Source of the DNA: Paucidesulfovibrio gracilis DSM 16080
GTDB lineage: Bacteria > Desulfobacterota > Desulfovibrionia > Desulfovibrionales > Desulfovibrionaceae
Direction of reading: 5' to 3'
DNA length: 41,833 nucleotides
Assembly (NCBI RefSeq): GCF_900167125.1
Contig: NZ_FUYC01000018.1
Span: forward strand, 1 to 41,833
Made by a program: the position numbers and the translations under genes. The first letter of the stretch is position 1, and each line of letters opens with the position of its first letter. Shown here one piece after another: positions 25,405 to 33,989 of this stretch. The notes under the pieces are model-generated. The model had not been told where the DNA came from. It searched no databases and worked only from the letters and a program-made list of their open reading frames with translations.

Positions 25405-25895
25405 ATATTCCTCCGCTTTCCAAACGTTTTGATCACCACCTCGCCGCTGTCCAGATGCAAAAACATGGTGCGGGGAATTGTTCCTCCTACCTCCTGGGCG
25501 GTAAGTCGCAGGCGTTCCTCCTGGAGCACCTGATGCAAAGCCGCAGTGTTCCGTTCTCCGGTCCGAAACACGTTGTCCCCGCGCATATCGCTTCCTCCAG
25601 CCGCTTTGATGACCAACCGGCGGCGAACTGCCCCCAAATTTTCCAAACGTGCCACCATAGCCCGAAACCCCACAGTGACAAACATATAGGGCGTCCTGGC
25701 TGCTTTCTCAGGAGAGGCGTTGGCGTTGGGCAGCAGCGCATGCATCATGGCACCAATTCGCTTTCCTGGATCATAAGCGGTTATCCCCAGACACGACCCA
25801 AGGGAATACGTCACAATCATCTCTTCAGGACGAACCGAGTATTTCATATCCGAAATGCTGACAACGAGCTGTCGAGGCTCCGGTTTGAGCACCAC
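25401..25895 (-). CDS. cheD: Chemoreceptor glutamine deamidase CheD
   Basis: CheD deamidates chemoreceptor glutamines. The 164-residue protein has the catalytic cysteine in YSLGSCLGITAYD, the histidine in MMHALLP, and the conserved KAAGGSDM and NVFRTGERN. Three GTG codons lie at the start. GGGGAG is 7 nt before the one at 25895, which is therefore preferred over 25901. No cheA, cheB or cheC is nearby. It forms a two-gene unit with the downstream HDOD gene. Confidence 0.92.
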   Translation of the reverse strand: MVLKPEPRQLVVSISDMKYSVRPEEMIVTYSLGSCLGITAYDPGKRIGAMMHALLPNANASPEKAARTPYMFVTVGFRAMVARLENLGAVRRRLVIKAAGGSDMRGDNVFRTGERNTAALHQVLQEERLRLTAQEVGGTIPRTMFLHLDSGEVVIKTFGKRRNI

Positions 25896-26021
25896 AGGCA
25901 CACTCCCCAGTTTGTTTCATGGTACCTTATTCCCTGCATTTGGCAAGGCATACTGTACAAGCCATTCCCCCTCTTGCAAGAAAATGGCCCATGACGTATT
26001 CTGAGTGAAAGGAGGCAACCA

Positions 26022-26285
26022 ATGGCTTTTGATCCTGTTGACAGCAACGCCGTAATGGAAACGGCCAATGCCATTCGAGGCTTCGATATGGACATGGCGG
26101 AAACGGCACGCTTTGACGATCAAACCTACAGCTCCAACACCATTGTGGAATCAGTGGACTACCAACTCACCAGCGGTACCAACGCTCTGGATTTCGCCAA
26201 TACCGGAACCAACTGGGATCCGAATAAAAATATTCTCGCGGCCTATTTTGACGGCACAGGCGCCATCATCAACGGCTTATATTGA
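26022..26285 (+). CDS. 87-residue protein of unknown function
   Basis: It begins MAFDPVDSNAVMETANAIRG and contains DYQLTSGTNALDFANTG and a tail FDGTGAIINGLY. No signal peptide, membrane helix or cysteine is present. It is acidic and rich in Asn, Thr and Asp, like a small secreted or structural protein, though it has no export signal. AAAGGAGG precedes the ATG, a very strong start. It is likely a real gene. The family is not recognised. Confidence 0.75.
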   Translation: MAFDPVDSNAVMETANAIRGFDMDMAETARFDDQTYSSNTIVESVDYQLTSGTNALDFANTGTNWDPNKNILAAYFDGTGAIINGLY

Positions 26286-26428
26286 AACGGCTTTTACTGC
26301 CCCTCCGCCCCCCTTCCTGCCTTCAAAGGCAGGTAAAGAACATCCGCAGGCAATCTCATTGCTTCAGCGGACTCATGGTGATAGTATCTATTTTTCAATA
26401 ACCTACAGTTTAAAATGTGGAGAACCAA

Positions 26429-27049
26429 GTGAGCAACATCCTCTACGTCAAGGCCTCCCCACGCGTGGGACGCTCCCACTCCATCGCCCTGGCCGACGCT
26501 TTTCTCACAGCGTACCTTGCCCGCAATCAAAATGACACCGTCGCAGAAATGGATCTTTTTCAAATGGATTTACCGGATCTTGATCCGGTCACTGTCCAGG
26601 GAAAGTACAATATCATGCACCAGCTTGAGAGCAGCGAGGGAGAGCGGCAGGCCTGGAAGCGCGTTGAGCAGTTGATAGAGGAATTCAAATCCGCGGACAA
26701 ATACGTATTCGCCGTCCCCATGTGGAACTTTTCTATTCCCTACCGTTTGAAACATTTCATCGATGTCGTCACCCAGCCGGGATATACCTTTACCGTGGGA
26801 AGCAACGGTTACGAAGGATTGCTGCAAAATCGCAAGGCACTGGTTGCCTATGCCAGCGGCGGCGACTATGCGCCGGGAAGCCCCACCGAGTCATTCAACT
26901 TCCAGTCACCCTATATGGACCTTTGGCTAGGCTTCATTGGCATTACCGAAGTGGTGAGTGCGGCGGCGGCAGGCATGCTCGGCCCCAACAAAGAAGCATC
27001 AAAAGCCAAAGCCATCAAACGTGTCCAAGAAATCGCCGAAGATTTTTAA
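26429..27049 (+). CDS. azoR: FMN-dependent NADH:quinone/azo oxidoreductase (AzoR type)
   Basis: A flavodoxin-like fold protein of 206 residues. It begins SNILYVKASPRVGRSHS (nucleotide-binding start), continues VPMWNFSIPYRLKHFIDVV (the family's PMWNFSIP motif contacting FMN) and has an ASGG loop. Relatives reduce quinones by two electrons and azo dyes incidentally. The GTG at 26429 is preferred because TGGAGAA precedes it by a proper distance. An upstream in-frame GTG at 26417 has none. It is cytosolic, a single gene, with a convergent terminator. Confidence 0.9.
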   Translation: MSNILYVKASPRVGRSHSIALADAFLTAYLARNQNDTVAEMDLFQMDLPDLDPVTVQGKYNIMHQLESSEGERQAWKRVEQLIEEFKSADKYVFAVPMWNFSIPYRLKHFIDVVTQPGYTFTVGSNGYEGLLQNRKALVAYASGGDYAPGSPTESFNFQSPYMDLWLGFIGITEVVSAAAAGMLGPNKEASKAKAIKRVQEIAEDF

Positions 27050-27069
27050 CCATCTAGCCATCGATAAAA

Positions 27070-27112
27070 CACATGGGGAGGAAAGCGAACGACTTTCCTC
27101 CCCATGTGCTTT
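27070..27112. terminator. Bidirectional terminator
   Basis: The perfect stem CACATGGGGAGGAAAG/CTTTCCTCCCCATGTG with a 7-nt loop sits between the convergent azoR and DsbA-like genes. A and T runs flank both sides. Confidence 0.88.
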
Positions 27113-27131
27113 CAAATGAGACGCGTTCAAC

Positions 27132-27920
27132 CTATTCGGAACCGCATTCAATACATGTCGCCGCTCCGTCACGATCCTTTAAAACCAGGTCCAACACTTC
27201 CTCAAACTCCTGCAAGGGAGCTGCTCCACGAATCGCAACGCCACCAATCAGATAGGTAGGGGTTCCACGAAAGCCAAATGTCCTGGCCTCCTGGACGTCC
27301 GCCGCGATGCGCTCCTGAACCGAGGCTGACCGGGCAGCAACATAGGCCTGTTTGATGTCAACACCCAAGTCTTCCAATATATCCCGAAGAGTTGGACCAG
27401 ATGGTCCCTCTTCCTGAATGGTGGCCCGTGCGGCAAAAACCCGCCGCTTGAATTCCCAGGCCGCATCCTCGTTCTGGAGGGCTACCCCTTCAAAAAGTCC
27501 CGCCAAAAGCTGCGATCCCTCATGCAATGGAAAATGCTTAAACACTACCTTGATGACTTCGGGGTGCAGCTCTTGCAACTCATGTAATGTCCGGCTGCCC
27601 CGATCACAATATGGGCAGAAAAAATCAGAATACTCCACAACGGTCACCGGAGCGATAACACTTCCGCGTATAGGACGGTCGCCTTCAATGACCGGCTTAA
27701 ACGGTTCCGCCAACTCCAAAAGCCACTGCTGTCGCCGAGCCATGGCTTCCTTATCCGTTACTGCTTCCTGCATAATCTGCAACAATTCCAAACGATGCTC
27801 CCGCAAAACGTCCATAACGATCTCGGGATTCTCACGCACGGCTCGACGCACGGCTTCCTTTCCGGCGCAACCCGCCAAAATCGTACTCAGCAACAGGATG
27901 AAAACAACAACTCGACGCAT
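27132..27920 (-). CDS. DsbA-family thiol-disulfide oxidoreductase lipoprotein
   Basis: A 262-residue exported lipoprotein. The signal peptide carries a lipobox (STILAGC, Cys 18), so it is anchored to a membrane. After a long helical region, the thioredoxin-fold domain has the active site FFCPYCDRGS and the cis-proline loop GTPTYLIGG. This is the DsbA/BdbD/ScsC group with an inserted helical domain. It likely oxidises or isomerises disulfides in the periplasm. A C-terminal CIECGSE adds an extra cysteine pair. GAGGAG precedes the ATG. It follows pyruvate carboxylase with a hairpin between, so co-transcription is doubtful. No DsbB-like partner is seen. Confidence 0.9.
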   Translation of the reverse strand: MRRVVVFILLLSTILAGCAGKEAVRRAVRENPEIVMDVLREHRLELLQIMQEAVTDKEAMARRQQWLLELAEPFKPVIEGDRPIRGSVIAPVTVVEYSDFFCPYCDRGSRTLHELQELHPEVIKVVFKHFPLHEGSQLLAGLFEGVALQNEDAAWEFKRRVFAARATIQEEGPSGPTLRDILEDLGVDIKQAYVAARSASVQERIAADVQEARTFGFRGTPTYLIGGVAIRGAAPLQEFEEVLDLVLKDRDGAATCIECGSE

Positions 27921-27940
27921 TTTCCTCTCCTCAAAGCAAA

Positions 27941-27965
27941 TACGGCGGCCCAGGGGACCGCCGTA
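27941..27965 (-). terminator. Hairpin after pyruvate carboxylase
   Basis: The arms TACGGCGG/CCGCCGTA enclose a 9-nt spacer that adds further pairing. On the minus strand it is followed by ATTTGCTTT, a weak T-tract. It probably attenuates or ends pyc transcription before the DsbA-like gene. Confidence 0.65.
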
Positions 27966-27989
27966 CCTATTTCGTTACCAACTTCGGAA

Positions 27990-30900
27990 TTATCGCTTCG
28001 CTCCGCAATTCGGGCAGAACTTGCACTCTTCCAAGGCGATGGTTTCACCGCACTTCTCACAAGAACGTGGAGATGGACCAAGCTCTACCAACAGCTCACC
28101 ACCCTTGACCGGTACCATCTTCTTGTCTTCCTCGAAATTGGCGGTCTTGAGAACGCGGCGAACGATCCCCTCCACCGGCGCAAGCACGGCCTTTTCCTGT
28201 TTCATGATGGAGATGTTGAAAATCTCCTCACCTTTTTTGACCAGATCGCCGGGACGCACATGCATGACCCACAAGTCACCGGTGGAAGGCGAAGCAACCT
28301 GCATGATATCATCAGGATCGGCCATTTCCACGGCACCAGGTCCGGACTTGCTGGCCTCCTGTACCTTAACCTGATGACTAAGGTTTTCAGAATCATAGAT
28401 ATAGCGCACATCGCAAACGCCCTCATCATCAGGATCAGGAAGGTCCATAAGCTTAAACTTATGCGGCTTTCCGGAATTCCCGATGAAATAGACCTCCTCA
28501 CCTTTTTCCACGCCCTCAAACCAGACGTGAAGCGGAAGGTTGTTCGGATTCCCGTACTTGGACTTTTGCTCAATGGTCTTCAGCGCATCGCCCGGATGGT
28601 TCAGGTACATGACGAATTCTTCATCAGAAGGTTCACGTCCCAAGGCTTCGTCAAGCGCAGCACGCTCCGCCACAAGATCGACATCAGGCAGAGAGTCCAG
28701 CGGAGAGTCTTCCGTACGCTCGGCAACAGCCTTTTCCCACTCCAGACCAAAAGCGGATTCATAAACCCAATTCGGCGGCCAGCCCAAAGGTAACTTGCCA
28801 AATTTGCCTTTCAGCAAATCCCGGAAGGCATCGTTGCAATCGCGGTAAATGGTCAGCCGCGCCTTACGCTCCTGGTCAGAGAGTTTTTCCTCCGGCACGG
28901 AGTTGACGACTTCCATAATATTCAGCAGACGGCGAACCTCTTTTTCCCCACCACGCTTATGCGCGCCGGTAACGTTCAGGAAGGCCGTGTTCCAGGTGAT
29001 CTGGGAGCCGGGAGTCACGTCATGATAACGGACGATCTTCCGTGTTTCGGCCAGATACTTCAGCATATACGGAAGCAGGCGGATATACCCCTGTTTCATG
29101 GCGCCTTCCTGGGAAGAGGACGTGGCCCCGCCGGGCATCCCGTGCCGGACAACGTCGTGGTCAATACCCTGGAAGTACGGTGAGGTGTAGCGATCATAGT
29201 AGGGCATGATCTGCTTGAGGGCAAAGTTCGTCGAGCGGATCATTTCCTTGTCGAGATTGGTCTTCAATCCCAACTCCCCTTCCATATAGGAAGCAGTGGA
29301 CAGGACTTCTCCCTGTCCGTACCAGCGGACCGAAGAGCCGATGGCAACGTCAAGAATATGCGCACCGGCCTTGGCTGCGGCACCGCACGAAGGTACGAAA
29401 AGACCGTCAGTGTAATGACGATGGTAATGCAGGACCAGATTCGGATACTTGGCCCGCAATGCCCCCACCAGCTCACGCATGAACCATGGCGGACACACAC
29501 CGGCCATGTCCTTAAGTCCGAGGATGACCATATCCTGAACCTTGGTGGTGTTCACCCCGGCCACATCCGCGCACATGCGCAGAATCTCCTCGGTAACGCC
29601 GAGATAGTGCTCCACATCAAAACCGGCAGCCCAGGACATGGACAAAGCAGGTTGGAAGATGTTGGTCTTGCTGGACAGGGCAACCTCAGCAAACGGCCGC
29701 ATATTTTCAATATGGTTGAGGAAGTCGAAGCACCGGATCACGTCGAAGTGTTCGGCTATCATCTCCCCGGTCAGCCGCATGACGTTTCGGGGCTGCGGCT
29801 TATAGCCGAGCACATTGGTGGAGCGCACCAAAATCTGTTTCAACGTTTTGGGCGCAAATTGGTTCCATTCCTTGGCCTCGGTAAAGGGATAGGTCATGTT
29901 GGCAAGCATGGCCACGTGGAAATGGGCGCCGCCGCCGCTCTCCAACGAGAAAAATCCGCATTTGTCGAGGTAGGGACCAACCAAACGATCTTCGGCCAGA
30001 CGGAACCGGTTGCCGGAGTTGGACTGAGTAATGTCTCGGGTAGTGGTGTCGGTCAGGTGAACCACACCCTTTTCCCTGTCTTCACGCAATCCATTAATGA
30101 TGTCCGTGCGGTCCATTCCACGCTTAAAACGAGGCTGGAATCCGGTGTCAATCGCCGGAGGTCGGACGAACTCGAACTTTCCTACGCGTTTGTCCGCAAT
30201 GCTACGATATTCGCCGAGCTGGACATAGGGGTTATACCCCTTGGCGGAAATCTCGGCGATAAGCCGACACAACCTGAACGAATCCTTGGCCTCATCCGAA
30301 TAGGCCAGAAGTTCGTTTTTATGCATATCCACGAACTTCGTGTTGTAATTGGCGTAAAAGAAATCCGGATGCTTGAGCACCTGCCGATGAAAGGGAATCG
30401 TGGTTTTCACGCCGCCGATAACGTATTCACGCAAAGCACGGCGCATAAGCAGCACGGTTTTTTCCCAGGAACGACCGTAGGTGATGAGCAACGCCGCGGC
30501 CGAATCGTATTGGGATGGGAAGGTATACCCTTCACCGATGCAGCTATCCAAACGCACCCCCTGACCGCCGGGAGCAAAGTACCGTTCGATACGGGCAGCG
30601 TTGGGGGAAAAGCTGTTCTGCGGATCCTCAAAATTGATTCGGACCTGCAACGCATGCTGGAAAGGTTTGCAATTCTCTTCCGTAAAGCGAAGCTTGGAAC
30701 CGAAAGCAATGGCAACCTGTTCTTCCACCAGGTCGATGCCATACCGGCATTCCGTAATGCCGTGCTCCACCTGGAGCCGGGTATTGACCTCGATCAAATA
30801 GGGAGTGCCGTCCTCTTCCACAAGGAACTCCACCGTACAGACGGAGTAGTACCCGACAGCCTTCACCAGATTGCGGGAATATTCCTTGAGCTGTTCGCGC

Positions 30901-31691
30901 AACTCCGGAGTCATCTGGGGCCAGGGGGACGGCGTGATCTCGATGAGCTTCTGGTGGTTGCGCTGAACGGAGCAATCACGCTCGTCAAAAGCGAAGACAT
31001 TGCCATGCTGGTCGGCAATGACCTGAATTTCGATATGTCGGACCGACGTCAGCAGCTTTTCGATGTACAGCCGCGGGTTGCCAAAGCTGGCCTGCGCCAA
31101 GGCGGACGCTTTGTGGAAAGCCTTTTCCAGCTGGTCTTCGGAGTAGACTTCGTAAATCCCGCGTCCACCGCCGCCGCCCTCAGCCTTGAGCATGATGGGC
31201 AGCCCGATCTGCTTGGCGATCTCGCGGGCTTTGGGGATGTCTACGGCTTCTTCGGATCCGGGAACAACAGGTACGCCGATCTCCTGGGCCAGCCGACGCA
31301 CCGCAACCTTGTTGCCGAGCGTACGCATGGCATCGGTCGGCGGGCCGATGAAAATGATCCCAGCTTCCTTGCACTTTTCTGGAAAGGATTCATCTTCCGC
31401 CGCGAACCCCCAGCCGGGATGGATGGCGATAACGCCGCGATCCTTGGCTCGTTGAATGATGGTGTCGATGTCCAGATAGGCTCGGGGATCGTCTCCCAGC
31501 AACATCAACTCATTGGCGCCGGAGGTGGCAGGAGACGTTTTGTCCACGTCTGTGGCGGTCATGACGCTGATGGCTTCCGACATTTCCGAAATAGTTCGGC
31601 AAATGCGTCTGGCCGGGATGCCCCGGTTCGCCACCAGAATGGGCTTGTCACTCATCAAATCCAGAATTTCATTGAACGATTTGGGCTTCAT
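27990..31691 (-). CDS. pyc: Pyruvate carboxylase (single chain) with C-terminal zinc ribbon
   Basis: It converts pyruvate, bicarbonate and ATP to oxaloacetate. The 1233-residue chain has an N-terminal biotin carboxylase (ILVANRGIPARRI, IMLKAEGGGGGRGIYEV, VEVNTRLQVEHGITE-like region), a central carboxyltransferase (LTDTTTRDITQ, HYHRHYTDG, GMPGGATSSSQEG) and a C-terminal biotin carrier domain. The biotinylated lysine (about 1164) sits in SIMKQEK instead of the usual AMKM. After it, residues 1211-1229 form CxxC...CxxCxxC (SCEKCGET, CKFCPNCG), a zinc-ribbon-like tail. GGAAGG precedes the ATG. It lies just downstream of birA, which should biotinylate it. Confidence 0.94.
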   Translation of the reverse strand: MKPKSFNEILDLMSDKPILVANRGIPARRICRTISEMSEAISVMTATDVDKTSPATSGANELMLLGDDPRAYLDIDTIIQRAKDRGVIAIHPGWGFAAEDESFPEKCKEAGIIFIGPPTDAMRTLGNKVAVRRLAQEIGVPVVPGSEEAVDIPKAREIAKQIGLPIMLKAEGGGGGRGIYEVYSEDQLEKAFHKASALAQASFGNPRLYIEKLLTSVRHIEIQVIADQHGNVFAFDERDCSVQRNHQKLIEITPSPWPQMTPELREQLKEYSRNLVKAVGYYSVCTVEFLVEEDGTPYLIEVNTRLQVEHGITECRYGIDLVEEQVAIAFGSKLRFTEENCKPFQHALQVRINFEDPQNSFSPNAARIERYFAPGGQGVRLDSCIGEGYTFPSQYDSAAALLITYGRSWEKTVLLMRRALREYVIGGVKTTIPFHRQVLKHPDFFYANYNTKFVDMHKNELLAYSDEAKDSFRLCRLIAEISAKGYNPYVQLGEYRSIADKRVGKFEFVRPPAIDTGFQPRFKRGMDRTDIINGLREDREKGVVHLTDTTTRDITQSNSGNRFRLAEDRLVGPYLDKCGFFSLESGGGAHFHVAMLANMTYPFTEAKEWNQFAPKTLKQILVRSTNVLGYKPQPRNVMRLTGEMIAEHFDVIRCFDFLNHIENMRPFAEVALSSKTNIFQPALSMSWAAGFDVEHYLGVTEEILRMCADVAGVNTTKVQDMVILGLKDMAGVCPPWFMRELVGALRAKYPNLVLHYHRHYTDGLFVPSCGAAAKAGAHILDVAIGSSVRWYGQGEVLSTASYMEGELGLKTNLDKEMIRSTNFALKQIMPYYDRYTSPYFQGIDHDVVRHGMPGGATSSSQEGAMKQGYIRLLPYMLKYLAETRKIVRYHDVTPGSQITWNTAFLNVTGAHKRGGEKEVRRLLNIMEVVNSVPEEKLSDQERKARLTIYRDCNDAFRDLLKGKFGKLPLGWPPNWVYESAFGLEWEKAVAERTEDSPLDSLPDVDLVAERAALDEALGREPSDEEFVMYLNHPGDALKTIEQKSKYGNPNNLPLHVWFEGVEKGEEVYFIGNSGKPHKFKLMDLPDPDDEGVCDVRYIYDSENLSHQVKVQEASKSGPGAVEMADPDDIMQVASPSTGDLWVMHVRPGDLVKKGEEIFNISIMKQEKAVLAPVEGIVRRVLKTANFEEDKKMVPVKGGELLVELGPSPRSCEKCGETIALEECKFCPNCGAKR

Positions 31692-31757
31692 ACGTCCTTC
31701 CGATTAGTTGCAGACGCCGAATCGACGGGGGTGTCCGGTCGCCGCTTTTGAATGGTG

Positions 31758-32693
31758 TTAGGGCTGCTCGAACAAGATACTTCCCGAATAGACAACGGAC
31801 TTGTTTCCATTTTTGTCTAGAATCAAGCCGCCGTCCTGATGAAGACCGACAAGTCTGGCCCGTTCCCAATGCGTTCCCTGTCGATGGTAAATCATATGAC
31901 CAAGCCAGAGAAGGCGTTCGGAAACGAGTGACAGAAATGTTGAGGGTGATGTATGTTTCAAGATTTCCTTGTACGCATTTTTCGACCGGTTTACAAGCTC
32001 CAGCCAGACCCCCAAAGGACTCCTACCGTGGGGTCGCAATTGTAAAATGTCAGCTCGGGCCGCTGCTTCAGAACGCATTTTGTGATCGCCCGGCGCTTGC
32101 GCCAAATTCAACCCCATGCCGATCACAACATCCTGGCCACGCTGTTCCACCAGGATGCCTCCGACCTTACGGCCGTGCTGATACAAATCGTTAGGCCATT
32201 TGATGCGGACGCTCTCCCCCAATTCCGTCAAGGCCTGAGAGAAAATATACCCGGCCACCAGGGAAAGCAGGCTGTCCCAGGGAGCTGGAGGAACCTCCAG
32301 CGCAAAGGAAACATGGAGATTGCCGGGTACAGAGACCCAGGGACGACGCAACTGACCGCGCCCCCCCTTCTGTTCCACGGCCACAACCGATCCCCAAGAC
32401 GGCAGCGCCCCCGCACGAATCAGCGCCCAGGCAACTTCCATGCTGGTTTCACACCGGCCCCCAACCCAAACGGGTCCGACCCCCTGGACGCGAAAACGCC
32501 GAACCAAGACATCGCCCCACGGAGGTAAAGAGATACCATCGTACTCACCAACCGCATCCAAACGAGGCTCACCGGCCCACCCCGGACTCTGAAAGGCCAA
32601 CTCCTTGAAGTCCACGGGATCAAATAGTTCCCCCAACCCATTATCCAGCAGCAACACTTCACAATTCATTGATAAATCCAATTTTTCAGCCAT
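31758..32693 (-). CDS. birA: Biotin-protein ligase (no DNA-binding domain)
   Basis: Attaches biotin to the carrier domain of the adjacent pyruvate carboxylase. The catalytic motif GGRGQLRRPWVS (for GRGRxGRxW) and the downstream IRIKWPNDLY-like KWPNDLYQHGRKVGGILVE are clear. The end includes the C-terminal SH3-like strand region (LDKNGNKSVVYSGS). The N-terminal 100 residues have no helix-turn-helix and do not match the repressor-type BirA. They are of unknown fold (NCEVLLLDNGLGELFDPV). So it is not expected to regulate transcription. Start is uncertain: 32693 is given, and 32669 and 32711 are alternatives, as no ribosome site is good. It is divergent from cca. Confidence 0.88.
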   Translation of the reverse strand: MAEKLDLSMNCEVLLLDNGLGELFDPVDFKELAFQSPGWAGEPRLDAVGEYDGISLPPWGDVLVRRFRVQGVGPVWVGGRCETSMEVAWALIRAGALPSWGSVVAVEQKGGRGQLRRPWVSVPGNLHVSFALEVPPAPWDSLLSLVAGYIFSQALTELGESVRIKWPNDLYQHGRKVGGILVEQRGQDVVIGMGLNLAQAPGDHKMRSEAAARADILQLRPHGRSPLGVWLELVNRSKNAYKEILKHTSPSTFLSLVSERLLWLGHMIYHRQGTHWERARLVGLHQDGGLILDKNGNKSVVYSGSILFEQP

Positions 32694-32727
32694 GACAAGC
32701 ACCCACGGCATGTGCTAATGCCACGAC

Positions 32728-33906
32728 ATGCGAATTTTATTGGTAGGCGGCGCGGTTCGCAATTTGTTACTTGGCCTCCCTCCGACCGACAAGGACTTTC
32801 TTGTCCTGGATACGGACAGGGAGACGTTTCTTCGGCGTTTTCCAATGGCCCGGGAGGTGGGCAAAAACTTCCCGGTTTTTCTTATCAACGGCCAAGAATA
32901 CGCCTTTCCCCGCCCCCCTTCCTCGGCCACTGCCCCACCAATTACTGAAGAAGAAAAACTTCAAGCGGATCTTGAAGAACGGGATCTAACGATCAACGCC
33001 ATGGCACTGGATGAATCCGGGGAACTGTTTTGCCATCCCTTGGCGTTGGAGGATCTGCACGCCCGGTTATTACGCCCCAGCCACAAGCACACCCTGGAAA
33101 CCGACCCGGCCCGCGCTCTTCGTGCCGCCCGTTTCCTGGCGCAATACCCCATTTTCAGACCTCATTCGATTTTGGAGCAAGCCATGGGCGGCATCGCGTC
33201 GTCAAATCGACTTCACGGCATCGCCCCGGAACGGGTTGGTCATGAATTGCTCAAAGCCCTGAGTGCTCCAGCCCCAGAACGCTATTTTCGTTTTTTGGCA
33301 AAATGCCGATGTCTTAATCCATGGCTTACGGAATTGGAAGCCTTGCAAGCTGTTCCCGCCGGTCCAAAACAATTCCACGGCGAACGTGACGCATTCGGGC
33401 ATACCCTGCACCTCCTCCAAACCATGCCCGCCCAATTTCCAGACCATACCCCGGAACAACGATGCGTACTCGGCTGGATGCTCCTCTGCCACGACCTGGG
33501 AAAAGCTCACACACCACCAAACGAATGGCCACGACATATCGGACACGAACAAAAAGGGGGCGCACCGGCTCAAAGGATGGGAACCCGCTTGGCCCTTGCC
33601 AACCGATATTTGGAGGCAGGCTCGGTGGCCGCGCAATGGCACATGCAGGCTGCGCGGTATCCCACCCTCCGCCCCGGCACCCGCGTGGACTTGCTTATGC
33701 GACTCTACTCTAAACGATTGCTGCGCCCACTCTTTGAACTCGTTTGCTTGGATCAAGGAGAAGATTACCGGCAACGGGCTGAACGCGACCTGCAAAGAAT
33801 CCTCGCTGTTCGACTCCCGAAAACGCTCCAAAATATGGGACGGGAATCCGGTCAACGATTACGAGAACTTCGGGCAAACGCTCTGACGAACGCGAGGCCG
33901 GATTGA
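32728..33906 (+). CDS. cca: CCA tRNA nucleotidyltransferase, multifunctional type (HD)
   Basis: Adds or repairs the tRNA 3' CCA. The 392-residue class II enzyme has the start LLVGGAVRNLLLGLPPTDKDF (nucleotidyltransferase GG...DxD pattern) and ERDLTINAMALDESG. RALRAARFLAQYP follows. A C-terminal HD-type region has HTLHLLQTM and LLCHDLGKAHTP, as in the E. coli enzyme with phosphohydrolase activity. The ribosome site is weak, and the gene starts very close to the divergent birA. The length is normal for this type. Confidence 0.9.
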   Translation: MRILLVGGAVRNLLLGLPPTDKDFLVLDTDRETFLRRFPMAREVGKNFPVFLINGQEYAFPRPPSSATAPPITEEEKLQADLEERDLTINAMALDESGELFCHPLALEDLHARLLRPSHKHTLETDPARALRAARFLAQYPIFRPHSILEQAMGGIASSNRLHGIAPERVGHELLKALSAPAPERYFRFLAKCRCLNPWLTELEALQAVPAGPKQFHGERDAFGHTLHLLQTMPAQFPDHTPEQRCVLGWMLLCHDLGKAHTPPNEWPRHIGHEQKGGAPAQRMGTRLALANRYLEAGSVAAQWHMQAARYPTLRPGTRVDLLMRLYSKRLLRPLFELVCLDQGEDYRQRAERDLQRILAVRLPKTLQNMGRESGQRLRELRANALTNARPD

Positions 33907-33989
33907 CCCATCTCCGGCCATTGCGTACTAACAAAAGTGCAAACAGCAGTACCCTATTATTGCAACCTTCTTCCACGGAGTAATGCCGC

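Noticed and set aside
26311-26330. Hairpin after the 87-residue gene as a terminator
   Set aside because: The stem is good but no T-tract follows, so I did not call it.
29358-31751. Plus-strand open frame of 797 codons opposite pyc
   Set aside because: It is a shadow of the pyruvate carboxylase gene, whose own reading frame has full family motifs. No ribosome site or known domain.
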